A DNA stretch of 48,304 bases, from positions 1 to 48,304 of the forward strand of contig JBMDWZ010000024.1 of assembly GCA_048594865.1 (NCBI GenBank), in the 5' to 3' direction. Origin of the DNA: CALKWS01 sp048594865. Lineage in GTDB: Bacteria; Actinomycetota; Actinomycetes; Actinomycetales; Beutenbergiaceae. This document shows positions 17,776-26,547 of the stretch, piece by piece. The notes beneath the pieces were generated by a model. That model made no database searches, was not told the origin of the DNA, and saw only the letters and a program-made list of their open reading frames with translations. The position numbers and the translations under genes were made by a program. Within the stretch, counting starts at the first letter, position 1. The number at the start of each line of letters is the position of its first letter.

Positions 17776-18896
17776 AGGTTCTGGCAGCGCTCTCTGGTGG
17801 AGTGGACTCTGCGGTGGCCGCCGCGCGCGCGGTGGACGCCGGCCACGAGGTGGTCGGGGTGCACATGGCGTTGTCGCGTTCGCGTGCCCAGCACCGCACC
17901 GGCTCCCGGGGATGCTGCTCCATCGAGGACGCCTCCGACGCCCGGCGGGCGGCCGACGTCCTTGGCATCCCGTATTACGTGTGGGACCTGTCGGAGGAGT
18001 TCGAGGACACCGTGGTGGCCGACTTCCTCTCCGAATACGAGGCTGGCCGCACCCCGAACCCGTGCGTGCGCTGCAATGAGCACATCAAGTTCGCAGCCCT
18101 GGCAGACCGAGGAATCGCACTCGGCTTCGACATGGTCGCCACCGGCCACTACGCCAAGATCGTTGAAGGACCAGTGGGTCGCGAATTGCACCGCGCCGAT
18201 GACGCCGCCAAGGATCAGTCCTATGTGCTCGCGGTGATGGGACCGAAGCGCCTAGAGCGTTCCCTGTTTCCATTGGGTGATGCGCCGTCGAAGGACGCCG
18301 TGCGCGCCGAAGCCGAAGAACGTGGACTGGGGGTATCGGCCAAGCCCGACTCCTACGACATCTGCTTCGTGGCCGACGGCGATACTCAAGGTTTCCTGCG
18401 TTCGCGCCTGGGGTCGCGGCCCGGTGAGATCGTCGATTCCGAGGGTCAGGTGGTCGGTGAGCATGACGGCGCTTACGCCTACACCGTTGGCCAGCGCCGC
18501 GGCTTGGGGTTGAACCGGCCAGCCGAGGATGGCGCGCCTCGTTACGTGCTGCAGACCGACCCGGCGGCCAACCGAGTGATCGTGGGGCCTAGTGAGCTGC
18601 TTAGCGTCCGGGATATCGCCGCCGATGACGTGGTGTGGTTCGACGACGCCAGCGCCACCGGCGAGCAGTTCGACGCCACCGTGCAGTTGCGCGCCCACGG
18701 CACGCCCTATCAGGCCACCGTGGTGGCAGACACCGAGCAGGTGAGCGTGCGCTTGGCCGAATCGGTGCGTGGGGTGGCGCCCGGTCAGTCGCTGGTGGTT
18801 TACCGCGGCACGCAGGTGCTCGGGCAGGCCACGATCAGCGCGGCCGGCCGGGAAGCGGCTAACCGAATGGGAACGGTAGCAACAGCGTCTCCCTGA
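17772..18896 (+). CDS. mnmA: tRNA-specific 2-thiouridylase MnmA
   Basis: MnmA thiolates the wobble uridine of tRNA-Lys, Glu and Gln with sulfur relayed from a cysteine desulfurase. The 374 residues include the PP-loop SGGVDSAVAA (8-17), the catalytic cysteine Cys98 in NPCVRCN and the second active-site cysteine Cys198 in YDICFVADG. TGHYAK (about 125-130) and GQRRGLG (about 240-246) are family motifs. It starts within the stop of the desulfurase gene. Its 3' end overlaps the convergent membrane-protein gene by 38 bp. Confidence 0.96.
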   Translation: MKVLAALSGGVDSAVAAARAVDAGHEVVGVHMALSRSRAQHRTGSRGCCSIEDASDARRAADVLGIPYYVWDLSEEFEDTVVADFLSEYEAGRTPNPCVRCNEHIKFAALADRGIALGFDMVATGHYAKIVEGPVGRELHRADDAAKDQSYVLAVMGPKRLERSLFPLGDAPSKDAVRAEAEERGLGVSAKPDSYDICFVADGDTQGFLRSRLGSRPGEIVDSEGQVVGEHDGAYAYTVGQRRGLGLNRPAEDGAPRYVLQTDPAANRVIVGPSELLSVRDIAADDVVWFDDASATGEQFDATVQLRAHGTPYQATVVADTEQVSVRLAESVRGVAPGQSLVVYRGTQVLGQATISAAGREAANRMGTVATASP

Positions 18897-19455
18897 GGTG
18901 GGAGACCAGGAACGTCATCACGCCGATGGCGATGATCACCAGCACCGGGCCGGCCAGGTTGCGTCCGCGCTTGATGCGCCCGCCGCCGATGGTGGAGATG
19001 ATGAACGCCACCAGCCCGACCCCGAAGATCAGGGCCATCGCAGCCTGTGGCTGATTGGCCCCGCCACACGCCGCTGTACCCATCCCCTCATCGCAAACTA
19101 GTTCGTTGATGCCGGCCAAGCCGCCCAGGACGAATGTGAGGGGGAAGATGCTCCAGGACACGATCGAGGCGAACACGGTAAGGATCGCCGAGCGGTTCGC
19201 GGTCTGGGTGCGCGGTCCGATGCGATCGTCGGTGGCTTGACCGCCCGGCCCGCCTGAAACGCTCGTTTGGGTGGTTTGGCCGCTGGTGTGCAGGTCGCCC
19301 GACGTCGTCTGCTCACCTGAAGACGTGATGGTTGCCCCGCCGCTGGCGTTGCCTCGACGGCTGTCGGCGAAGTCCCGAACGGACCTGGTCAGGTGTGCGG
19401 TGTCGAGGCTAGTAGGTACCCGGTTGGGGTCCTTATAGGGGTCGTAGATGCTCAT
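18859..19455 (-). CDS. Small membrane protein with disordered N-terminus
   Basis: I do not recognise this 198-residue protein. Residues 1-88 are hydrophilic, Gly/Ser/Thr-rich and probably disordered. Three hydrophobic helices follow at about 91-116, 138-158 and 168-187. Between the first two lies a loop with Cys121 and Cys130, which could form a disulfide outside the cell. The ATG follows the stop of the upstream gene by two bases, so the two are an operon. The neighbour has the same layout, including a CX8C pair after its first helix, so they may be distant paralogues. The 3' end overlaps mnmA antisense by 38 bp. Confidence 0.75.
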   Translation of the reverse strand: MSIYDPYKDPNRVPTSLDTAHLTRSVRDFADSRRGNASGGATITSSGEQTTSGDLHTSGQTTQTSVSGGPGGQATDDRIGPRTQTANRSAILTVFASIVSWSIFPLTFVLGGLAGINELVCDEGMGTAACGGANQPQAAMALIFGVGLVAFIISTIGGGRIKRGRNLAGPVLVIIAIGVMTFLVSHLRETLLLPFPFG

Positions 19456-19457
19456 CG

Positions 19458-20042
19458 CTAGCCCACCGTCCAGTACTCAAGGGCATAGGTGAGGCTCAGC
19501 GCCAGACTCGCGAAACCGATGAGCGTGAAAGGAATCCCGCGGCCGTGCGCGCGCTGGTTCAGTACCGACGCGCCGCGCATGAATCCTAGGGCGACGATCA
19601 TCGAGAAGATCGGCCAGAGCAGGTACATCCACATTCCGGGCCCGGTGATGCATTCAATGTGGCCGCCAGCGGCCTGGCATTGGGTTACCGATTCGTTCGC
19701 AGAGGTCACGAACTGCTCGCCAAAGAACCACCCGTAGCCGACCATCGCGAAGAACAGTGCCGTCTGCAGCAGGCCCGCGAGTGCTCCCATACCGGTGGGG
19801 GCGGGAGCTTGCGGTGACCCGGTTTGCGGACGTGGGCGGTTGTGGCCCTGGTTTTGCCCCTGGTTTTGACCAGGGCTTGGCCTCTGGTTTTGACCAGTGT
19901 TCGGGCGTTGATTCTGCCCCGGTCCTTGGGCACGGCCAGGGTTGCTGCCTAGGTGAGCGTGCGGCTGACTTGGCGCACCCCACCCGGCCGATGACGACGT
20001 CGTCGCCCCCGGATTTGCTGAGTATTGGGGACCGGAGCTCAC
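19458..20042 (-). CDS. Small membrane protein with Pro/Gly/Gln/Asn-rich N-terminus
   Basis: This unrecognised 194-residue protein has a disordered N-terminal 85 residues containing repeated PGQNQ/GQNQ units, encoded by imperfect 12-bp DNA repeats at about 19848-19892. Hydrophobic helices are at about 86-108, 136-154 and 170-190. The loop after the first carries Cys122 and Cys131, the same CX8C spacing as in the downstream protein. It starts at GTG 20042 with GAAAGGA about 7 nt upstream. It is first in a two-gene operon and divergent from ligA. Function cannot be assigned. Confidence 0.75.
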   Translation of the reverse strand: MSSGPQYSANPGATTSSSAGWGAPSQPHAHLGSNPGRAQGPGQNQRPNTGQNQRPSPGQNQGQNQGHNRPRPQTGSPQAPAPTGMGALAGLLQTALFFAMVGYGWFFGEQFVTSANESVTQCQAAGGHIECITGPGMWMYLLWPIFSMIVALGFMRGASVLNQRAHGRGIPFTLIGFASLALSLTYALEYWTVG

Positions 20043-20139
20043 CTCTTAATCCTTTCACACCCTGGCCCGTTTTCCGCGCCCCTTTCAGTTGTGGCCGAGG
20101 GAACCTGCCAATGTCTGTGGCGGGGTACAGAATAGGAAC

Positions 20140-22545
20140 GTGAACGCATCTGCTTCAGGTACACCCGATTCCGGCCCCGTTGATAACCGCTCCGGCGATC
20201 TCGATGGTCTCGCCGCCGCGCGGGAGGAGGCACGCGATCTCACCGAGCGAATCGTCGCTCTGCGCGAGGCGTACTACTCCGATCAGGCGCAGGTCGCCGA
20301 CGACGCGGAATATGACGGGTTGATGCACCGGCTGGAGGAGTTGGAGCGACTCCACCCCGAACTGCAGAGTCAGGACAGCCCCACCCAAACCGTGGGCGGG
20401 CGGGCTTCGGAGCTGTTCGATCCGGTGGTGCACGCCGAGCCGATGCTCAGTTTGGACAACGTGTTCAGCTCCGAGGAGTTCATCGACTGGGCCGCCAAGG
20501 TGCAACGCGATGCCGGTCGGTCGGTGGAGTTCCTGTGTGAACTCAAGATCGATGGGCTTGCGATCAGCCTGCGTTATGAGCGCGGGGTGCTCGTTAGCGC
20601 CGCCACCCGTGGTGATGGGGTCACCGGGGAGGACGTCACCGCCAACATCGTCCGGGTCCCGGGTATCCCACAGCGGTTGTCCGGGCAGGGGCATCCGGAG
20701 GTCGTCGAGGTGCGCGGGGAGGTCTTTTTGAGCGTCGCGGCGTTCACGCGCCTCAATGAGGGCTTGGCCGCCTATCGCGAGCAGGTCCTTTCAGAGGCCG
20801 AGGCTAAAGGTGTCGATCACGAACGCGCCTCGGCATCTGCTGCGCGCAGGTTCCCGGCGTTAGCCAACCCGCGCAATGCCGCGAGCGGTGGCCTACGTCA
20901 GCAACTGGATAAGAAGTCCGGGCTGGAGGCACAGGCCGGTCTGGCCAGGATCGAGTCCCTGTCGCTGTACGTGCACGGGATCGGGGCGTGGCCCGACCCG
21001 CCGGTGCAGGCGCAATCGCAGGTGTATGACCTGCTCAGCGGTTGGGGCCTGCCGGTCAGTCCCTATTTGAAGGTCGAGAAGGACGCAGCGGGGGCCGCGG
21101 AGTTCATCCGCTATTACGGCGAGCACCGCGACAGCGTTGAGCATGAGATCGACGGCGTGGTGGTCAAGGTCGATGAGCTGGACCTGCACGCCGAACTCGG
21201 AGCGACCAGCCGCGCGCCCCGGTGGGCCACGGCGTACAAGTACCCCCCGGAGCAGGTGAACACCACCCTGTTGGACATCGTGGTTTCGGTGGGCCGCACC
21301 GGGCGGGCGACCCCGTTCGCGGTGATGGAAAAGGTCAGGGTGGCTGGCAGCGAGGTCCGTCAGGCCACCCTGCACAACCAGGACGTGGTCAAGGTCAAGG
21401 GTGTGCTCATCGGCGACACCGTGGTGCTGCGTAAGGCCGGAGACGTGATCCCCGAGGTGCTCGGACCGGTGGTGGAGTTGCGCGATGGCAGCGAGCGGGA
21501 GTTCGTCATGCCCGCCGATTGCCCCGAATGTGGCACGCCACTGCGGCCGATGAAGGAAGGCGACATCGACCTTCGTTGCCCGAACGCGCAGAGCTGTCCG
21601 GCCCAGGTACGCGGGCGGGTGGAACACATCGGCAGCCGGGGTGCATTGGATATCGAGGGTTTGGGTGAGGTCGGTGCCGCAGCGTTGACTCAGCCGGAGG
21701 TGCCGCAGGTGCCACCGTTGGTGACCGAGGCGCGGTTGTTCGAGCTGACCGCCGAGGAACTGCTGGGCATCGAGGTGATCGTCACCGACGCTGAGACCGG
21801 GCTGCCCCGGGAAGATGAAGACGGCGTGGCTCGCCGGCGGATGCCGTTTCAGAAGGTCCGGTTGGACTATCCGCCGCAGGCCGAGGGTCTGGATGCTAGC
21901 GAGCGGCGCGCTCGGGGGCTCAAGAAGGATCACCGCGTCATCGAGCCCAGCGCGCAGTTGGTCAAGCTGCTGGAGGAGCTCGAGAAGGCCAAGACCAAGG
22001 ATCTGTGGCGGCAATTGGTGTCGTTGAACATCAGGCACGTGGGACCGGTCGCGGCCCGGGCGCTGGCACAGTACTTCGGCTCGTTGGACGCGATTCGGGG
22101 TGCCACCCGCGAGGAGCTCGCGGCGGTCGACGGGGTGGGCGACATCATCGCCCAGGCGGTCATCGAGTGGTTCGAGGTGGATTGGCACAACGAGATCGTT
22201 GAGAGTTGGACCGCCGCTGGCGTTGCCTTTGCGGTGCCGAACCACCCCGGCCCGGGCGCGGCGGCGGCCGCCGGGGGAGTGCTCGCGGGGATCACCGTGG
22301 TGGCTACCGGGTCCTTGGACGGCTACAGCCGCGAGGAAGCGCAAGAGGCGATCATGGCCGCCGGTGGGAAGGCAGCCTCGAGCGTCAGTAAGAAGACCGA
22401 CTTTGTGGCGGCTGGCCCAGGAGCGGGGTCCAAGCTCGGTAAGGCGGAGGCGCTGGGGCTGCCGATTCTCGATGCCGCACAGTTCCGGGTGCTGGTGGAG
22501 CAGGGGCCCGAGGCGTTGGATTTGGGTGAATCTTCGCCCGAGTGA
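20140..22545 (+). CDS. ligA: NAD-dependent DNA ligase LigA
   Basis: LigA seals nicks in replication and repair using NAD+. The adenylated lysine is Lys136 in ELKIDGLA. The OB fold is followed by a four-cysteine zinc site (CPECGTPL to CPAQ, about 466-490), the HhH repeats and a C-terminal BRCT domain (about 710-790). At 801 residues it is about 100 longer than typical LigA. Part of the excess is an insertion at about 545-600, between TAEELLGIE and the PSAQLVKLLEELEKAK segment, rich in charged residues. The GTG at 20140 was chosen because CAGAAT lies 6 nt upstream; the open frame extends only 17 codons earlier. Confidence 0.95.
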   Translation: MNASASGTPDSGPVDNRSGDLDGLAAAREEARDLTERIVALREAYYSDQAQVADDAEYDGLMHRLEELERLHPELQSQDSPTQTVGGRASELFDPVVHAEPMLSLDNVFSSEEFIDWAAKVQRDAGRSVEFLCELKIDGLAISLRYERGVLVSAATRGDGVTGEDVTANIVRVPGIPQRLSGQGHPEVVEVRGEVFLSVAAFTRLNEGLAAYREQVLSEAEAKGVDHERASASAARRFPALANPRNAASGGLRQQLDKKSGLEAQAGLARIESLSLYVHGIGAWPDPPVQAQSQVYDLLSGWGLPVSPYLKVEKDAAGAAEFIRYYGEHRDSVEHEIDGVVVKVDELDLHAELGATSRAPRWATAYKYPPEQVNTTLLDIVVSVGRTGRATPFAVMEKVRVAGSEVRQATLHNQDVVKVKGVLIGDTVVLRKAGDVIPEVLGPVVELRDGSEREFVMPADCPECGTPLRPMKEGDIDLRCPNAQSCPAQVRGRVEHIGSRGALDIEGLGEVGAAALTQPEVPQVPPLVTEARLFELTAEELLGIEVIVTDAETGLPREDEDGVARRRMPFQKVRLDYPPQAEGLDASERRARGLKKDHRVIEPSAQLVKLLEELEKAKTKDLWRQLVSLNIRHVGPVAARALAQYFGSLDAIRGATREELAAVDGVGDIIAQAVIEWFEVDWHNEIVESWTAAGVAFAVPNHPGPGAAAAAGGVLAGITVVATGSLDGYSREEAQEAIMAAGGKAASSVSKKTDFVAAGPGAGSKLGKAEALGLPILDAAQFRVLVEQGPEALDLGESSPE

Positions 22546-22580
22546 ATGCGCGGCGCGCGCTGGTGAGGTAGGAACGAGAC

Positions 22581-23018
22581 ATGGCACGCGGTGAAGAAGA
22601 CCTGATTAGCGATGAGTTGGCGGCGCAACTGCTTGAGGCTGGCCTGGCCTGGCAGCCGACGGCGGGAGACCAGTTCCGGATCCAGGGCGAGTCCTTCGAA
22701 GGAGATTTGTTCATCCTGTCCCACATGGTCATCGAACCCCGAGAGTTCGAGACTGGCTCCGTGTTGCACTTCAACGGAACCACGGAGTGGGCCCTGGACA
22801 CAGTGGCGCAGGATGAGGCGCTGTGGTTGCCGCGTGAGGACCAGTTGCGCTCACGCTTGGGCGGGACCTTCCGGTCCTTGGAGCGCACCGCGCAGGGCTA
22901 CCGGGTGAGCGTGCAGGGTGAGGATGGTGCGGTCGTGGATTACGACGGCGAGAGTCCGGCGCAGGCTTACGGGTCTGCGTTGCTGGAGCTGGTCCGCCGG
23001 GCAACGCGGGAGGCCTAG
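22581..23018 (+). CDS. Conserved hypothetical protein (often mislabelled CpaE)
   Basis: This 145-residue cytoplasmic protein resembles a small actinobacterial family with the pattern LILSHM, FNGTTEWALD (about 63-72) and ALWLPREDQLR (about 79-89). Databases sometimes label such proteins pilus assembly protein CpaE, but it has no P-loop or ATPase features and that name should not be trusted. The ATG is preceded by AGGTAGGA at good spacing. Its TAG stop shares one base with the GTG of the next gene, so the two are probably co-expressed. Confidence 0.75.
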   Translation: MARGEEDLISDELAAQLLEAGLAWQPTAGDQFRIQGESFEGDLFILSHMVIEPREFETGSVLHFNGTTEWALDTVAQDEALWLPREDQLRSRLGGTFRSLERTAQGYRVSVQGEDGAVVDYDGESPAQAYGSALLELVRRATREA

Positions 23019-23629
23019 TGGCTATCGCCGTCATCTCCGACATTCACGGCAACGTCACCGCGCTGCAGGCAGTGCTCGCAGACATCGAGGCCCGTGGGAT
23101 CGAGACGATTTACAACCTTGGGGACGTCATCGGCAAAGGCCCGCGGGGCTCGGAGGCTGTGCGGGTGAGCCGCCGCCGGTGCGTGGTGACGGTGCGTGGG
23201 AACTGGGATGACAACATCGCAAAGCGCAGCGATGACTGGCCGGTGGCGGCGAAATGGTGGCACGACGAACTCACCGACGAGGACCTGCAGTGGCTTTCGA
23301 CGCTGCCGCTGTGCCACGACGTGATCCTCAGCGGCCGACGGGTGCGGATGTATCACGCCTCGGCCCAAAGCCCGCATTACCGGGTGATGTTTCATCACAC
23401 CGCCGAGCAGTTCGAGGGCATGTTCCAAGCCACCGAAATGACCGGCGATGGGCCACCGCCGGATGTGGTGCTCTACGGCGACATTCATGACACGTACCTC
23501 GAAGCGCAGGGCGGCCGAATGTTGGTGAACGTCGGCAGCGTGGGTAACTCCCTCGATGAGCCCACCGCGGCCTACGTCATCATCGAAGGCGACCTCGGGA
23601 GCGAGGACGGCGGCACGTTCGGGGTTTAG
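23018..23629 (+). CDS. Metallophosphoesterase, truncated by an in-frame TAG
   Basis: This calcineurin-type metallophosphoesterase of the bacterial YfcE/diadenosine-tetraphosphatase-like group is 203 residues up to the TAG. The metal-site motifs are SDIHGN (7-12), NLGDVIG (about 34-40), RGNWDD (about 62-67), YGDIH (about 155-159) and NVGSVGNSLDEP (about 171-182). All catalytic motifs precede the stop, so the short product could fold or work partly. Reading straight on in the same frame past the TAG gives a plausible family C-terminus (listed separately). The GTG shares one base with the stop of the preceding gene. Confidence 0.85.
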   Translation: MAIAVISDIHGNVTALQAVLADIEARGIETIYNLGDVIGKGPRGSEAVRVSRRRCVVTVRGNWDDNIAKRSDDWPVAAKWWHDELTDEDLQWLSTLPLCHDVILSGRRVRMYHASAQSPHYRVMFHHTAEQFEGMFQATEMTGDGPPPDVVLYGDIHDTYLEAQGGRMLVNVGSVGNSLDEPTAAYVIIEGDLGSEDGGTFGV

Positions 23630-23785
23630 TTTGTCCGGGTGCCCTATGACATCGAGGCCGAGATCGCGGTGACGCGGAAGTTGCAGATGCCCGAAATGGA
23701 GCCCTATGCCGTGGAGCTCAGAACCGCTAGGTATCGGTCGCTACACGCCGATCTCGGGCTGAACATGGAGTCGACCGCACCCTGA
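23627..23785 (+). pseudogene. In-frame C-terminal continuation of the metallophosphoesterase after a TAG
   Basis: From the TAG at 23627-23629 the same frame continues for 51 sense codons to TGA 23783-23785. It reads FVRVPYDIEAEIAV, then MPEMEPYAVELRTARY. From memory of the family, members end with a similar VRVPYD segment followed by an ELRTARY-like segment, so the full gene would encode about 255 residues. A single C-to-T change turning CAG (Gln) into TAG would explain it. TAG is a normal stop elsewhere here. It could be a real nonsense mutation, a strain polymorphism or a sequencing error. Confidence 0.75.
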
Positions 23786-23834
23786 ATCGCATGTTGGGGA
23801 TAATTAGGGTCTAGGCATATCCATCAATTCGGCG

Positions 23835-23850
23835 TACCTTAATAAAGGTA
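23835..23850. promoter_or_regulatory. Inverted repeat upstream of the Tat-exported protein gene
   Basis: TACCTT (23835-23840) and AAGGTA (23845-23850) form a perfect 6-bp dyad around AATA, 23 bp before the ATG of the secreted protein gene. The surrounding 88-bp gap is AT-rich for this genome. It looks like an operator or part of a promoter; no regulator can be named. Confidence 0.4.
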
Positions 23851-23873
23851 GGTCCGACCCTGGAAGGTGCCAG

Positions 23874-25382
23874 ATGTCCTATCCCGCCCCAGTCACACGC
23901 CGTTCGATGATGCTTGGGGCGCTCGGCGCCGCGGGTATCGGTGCTATCAGCATCGCCGGTTCAGCGCCGCCCGCGTACGCGCAGGGTTCAGAGCTGCTGG
24001 ACTACACCTCACCGGAGGCCTTCGAGGTGGCCCGGCAGGCCTACCTCGATCGCGACGCCCAGCACAACGAAGCCGGGCTGTACGCCTGGGGTGAGTCGTA
24101 CTACCTGCTCAGTTTGCTCATCATGTTCGAGCGTTACGGCGATGAGACGTACCTCGATGAGCTCCAGGACCGTGCCCGGCACGTCTATGCGACCACCGAT
24201 GAGGCGCGCGGGGTAAGTGACTACACCGGCAAGCCCGGCCCGGTCTGGCGAGCATCGGGAAACTACACCGCAGGTCACGCGAACATCGCCTTGGATGATG
24301 GTCGCCCGGGGATCCAATTGAGGTGGGCCGGAACCGCGTCTGCCGACGCGCTCGCCATCGTGACCGCCGCAGACGGCGCCGCGTTCGACCTGGAACTGAC
24401 CCACCCGGCGAGTACCGAGACCCTGACCGGCCTCGGCCTGGACCCGAGCTCCGATAACTACGTGGTGGACGCGGTGGCGCAGGTGTACACCGCCGCTCAA
24501 CGCTGGACCGCAGTGGACCTGCGCGAGCACCACCAGGACGCCGATCGACTCGCTGGCGGCGAGCACGCTTTCGAGCCGCAGTTCTACGCCTTCGCCGTGC
24601 ACACCGGCATGGTCTGCTACCCCTTGGCCCGGTACATCCGCACGGTCATGGAAGATGACGCACTGGCCCACCGGCGCCCCTTTGCGGCTCGGCTGCGGCC
24701 CAAGGTGATGCGCTCGATGCGCCACCACGATACAGATCTGCACTTTGACGATGAGGGCCGTGCGGACTTCCGCTGGCCGCGCGGTGCACCGATTCCATTC
24801 GACGGCCTGATGCAACCCCTCAATCAATCCCATGCCCTGGGTGCCACCTACGCCGAGTTCTACCGAATCACCGGCTCAACCCGGTACCGGCGGCGGGTGG
24901 AAGCGATCTGGCGGAGCCTGGAATCGTGCTTGGAGCGCGACGGCGAAGCCTACGTGTGGCGGTACTGGCCGCTGCACTCGGAGATTTACCGCGGCTATGG
25001 CGTGGAGGAGGACCTGTCCACTTACACCCCGTTCTACGGAGCGGTCACCTCATGGGAGGACATCAGCCATGCCGCGATCTCCTTGGAGTTCGTCGAGGCC
25101 GCCCACGGTGCCGGAGTGGTAGACCTGGCCAGCGACCGTGCCCGGTTCGCCACTACCTATATCCAGAACGTCATCCGAGATGCCCAGACCCCGTGGTTCC
25201 GGGTGGATGGCACCACCGATGCGGTGCCGGCGAACACCGTGCAGGCCGCCCGCTGGCTGATGCTCGCTGATGAGGAACCCGGCATCCACGACCACGTTCT
25301 GGCGATCTATGAACACCAAGCTCTGGTTCCGGATCAAGGGTCCCACGCCCTGGGGATCGCCTACTTGAACCTCACCAAGTGA
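23874..25382 (+). CDS. Tat-exported protein, probable alpha/alpha-barrel
   Basis: The 502-residue precursor begins with a twin-arginine signal, TRRSMML at 8-14, a hydrophobic stretch and an AYA cleavage site (34-36), so it is exported folded. The mature part is rich in helical, aromatic stretches such as WGESYYLLSLL and YRGYGVEEDLSTYTPFYG (about 363-380), spaced as in six-hairpin (alpha/alpha) toroid carbohydrate enzymes. I do not recognise the exact family, and an epimerase, lyase or hydrolase role is only a guess. It has GGAAGG before the ATG and converges on nagA at the border of the carbohydrate island. Confidence 0.7.
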   Translation: MSYPAPVTRRSMMLGALGAAGIGAISIAGSAPPAYAQGSELLDYTSPEAFEVARQAYLDRDAQHNEAGLYAWGESYYLLSLLIMFERYGDETYLDELQDRARHVYATTDEARGVSDYTGKPGPVWRASGNYTAGHANIALDDGRPGIQLRWAGTASADALAIVTAADGAAFDLELTHPASTETLTGLGLDPSSDNYVVDAVAQVYTAAQRWTAVDLREHHQDADRLAGGEHAFEPQFYAFAVHTGMVCYPLARYIRTVMEDDALAHRRPFAARLRPKVMRSMRHHDTDLHFDDEGRADFRWPRGAPIPFDGLMQPLNQSHALGATYAEFYRITGSTRYRRRVEAIWRSLESCLERDGEAYVWRYWPLHSEIYRGYGVEEDLSTYTPFYGAVTSWEDISHAAISLEFVEAAHGAGVVDLASDRARFATTYIQNVIRDAQTPWFRVDGTTDAVPANTVQAARWLMLADEEPGIHDHVLAIYEHQALVPDQGSHALGIAYLNLTK

Positions 25383-25404
25383 CCTTCTTGGCAGTGCTCC
25401 CAGG

Positions 25405-26547
25405 CTAGGTGCCCGCCGGAAACACGTCCAAGAGCTCGAGGTCTTGTGATAGGCGCAGGAGTGCGGCGGGCGCACCGGGTTCGATGCGGCCGCCGCCGGT
25501 GAGCAGCCCGGGGTTGGAGGCGGCCATCTGCACCGCAGCGGCGAGCCCTAACCGCGGCTCCCGGGCGGCGTTCTGCACCCCGGCAAATAACGCAGCGGCG
25601 GCGCCGGCGAGCAACGGGGAGTCGGCCTGGCGCAGCTTGCCACCAGGTTCCAGCACCACGCGACCGCCCACGCTCGTGCGGTATTCACCGGGTTCCTGGC
25701 CGCCGAGGGCCACGGAGTCGGAGACCAGCACCGAGCGCGACACCCCTTTGGCCCGCACCATCGAGACCAGGGTGTCGTTGTCGAGGTGATGACCATCGGC
25801 GATGAAGCATGCGGTGAGGCCATCGTTGGCCAATTGCGCCCAGATGTAGTTCGGGTGCCGGGCGATGACGGGGTGCGCCCCGTTGCCCAAGTGGGTGGAC
25901 AGGCAGGCCCCGGCGTCGACGGCCTGCCGGATCTGCTCGCCGCTGGCGTGCGTGTGCCCGATCGCGACCCGCACCCCCTGGGCGGTTAACGCGGCGATGA
26001 ACTCCGCGCTCCCGGGCGTGTGCGGTGAGAGCGTGACAATAGAGATCAGCCCACCGCTGGCCTCTTGGTAGGCGTCGAACTCGCCCAGGCTCGGTTCGCG
26101 GATCTCGGCCGCCGGGTGCACACCTCGAGGGCCATCCTGCTCGGAGATCCACGGCCCCTCCAGATGAATGAACGGGACCGCGGTCTTGGTGGCCTCATCG
26201 GTGGCCCGCGCACGGGCGATGGTCGCTAGCGCGTGGCGAATGTGCTCGGGGGAGTTGGTGATGACCGTTGGCACGTAGGTGGTGGTGCCGGCCGCACGCA
26301 GGGCGTGGGTGAGGCCGACGACGTCGCCGCGGGTGACGTCGTCGGAGTTCAGATCGTGCCCCGCCCACCCGTTCACCTGCAGGTCCACGAGGCCGGGCAG
26401 TATCCAGGGCTCGTCGGACCCCGGGCCACGGTCGGTCACCGAGCGCACCAGCCCACCGTCAACCTCGACGCTGAGGATGTGGCCCGTCGCCGGAACGCGA
26501 CCAACGAGTGATGTCACTGGATCTGATGTCACTCGATCGGATGTCAC
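25405..26547 (-). CDS. nagA: N-acetylglucosamine-6-phosphate deacetylase (NagA-like)
   Basis: This amidohydrolase is predicted to remove acetate from GlcNAc 6-phosphate or a related phosphorylated N-acetyl sugar. The 380 residues carry LPGLVDLQVNGWAGHD (about 49-64), the metal motifs HLEGPW (about 127-132), IGHTHASGEQ (about 196-205), HLGNGAHP and the catalytic SDSVAL near 280. The GTG at 26547 overlaps the nagB stop (GTGA). Alternative GTGs at 26532 and 26517 exist because the start lies in a 15-bp tandem repeat. It is the last gene of the nine-gene operon. The true substrate may differ from GlcNAc6P. Confidence 0.87.
   Translation of the reverse strand: MTSDRVTSDPVTSLVGRVPATGHILSVEVDGGLVRSVTDRGPGSDEPWILPGLVDLQVNGWAGHDLNSDDVTRGDVVGLTHALRAAGTTTYVPTVITNSPEHIRHALATIARARATDEATKTAVPFIHLEGPWISEQDGPRGVHPAAEIREPSLGEFDAYQEASGGLISIVTLSPHTPGSAEFIAALTAQGVRVAIGHTHASGEQIRQAVDAGACLSTHLGNGAHPVIARHPNYIWAQLANDGLTACFIADGHHLDNDTLVSMVRAKGVSRSVLVSDSVALGGQEPGEYRTSVGGRVVLEPGGKLRQADSPLLAGAAAALFAGVQNAAREPRLGLAAAVQMAASNPGLLTGGGRIEPGAPAALLRLSQDLELLDVFPAGT

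Noticed and set aside
22581..23018. Pilus assembly protein CpaE
   Set aside because: The protein has no ATPase or receiver domain and no pilus genes are near; the label is likely a propagated error.
23627..23629. TAG recoding (pyrrolysine or suppression)
   Set aside because: etfA and the gene ending at 23018 terminate with TAG, and no recoding genes are present; a nonsense mutation or sequencing error is simpler.
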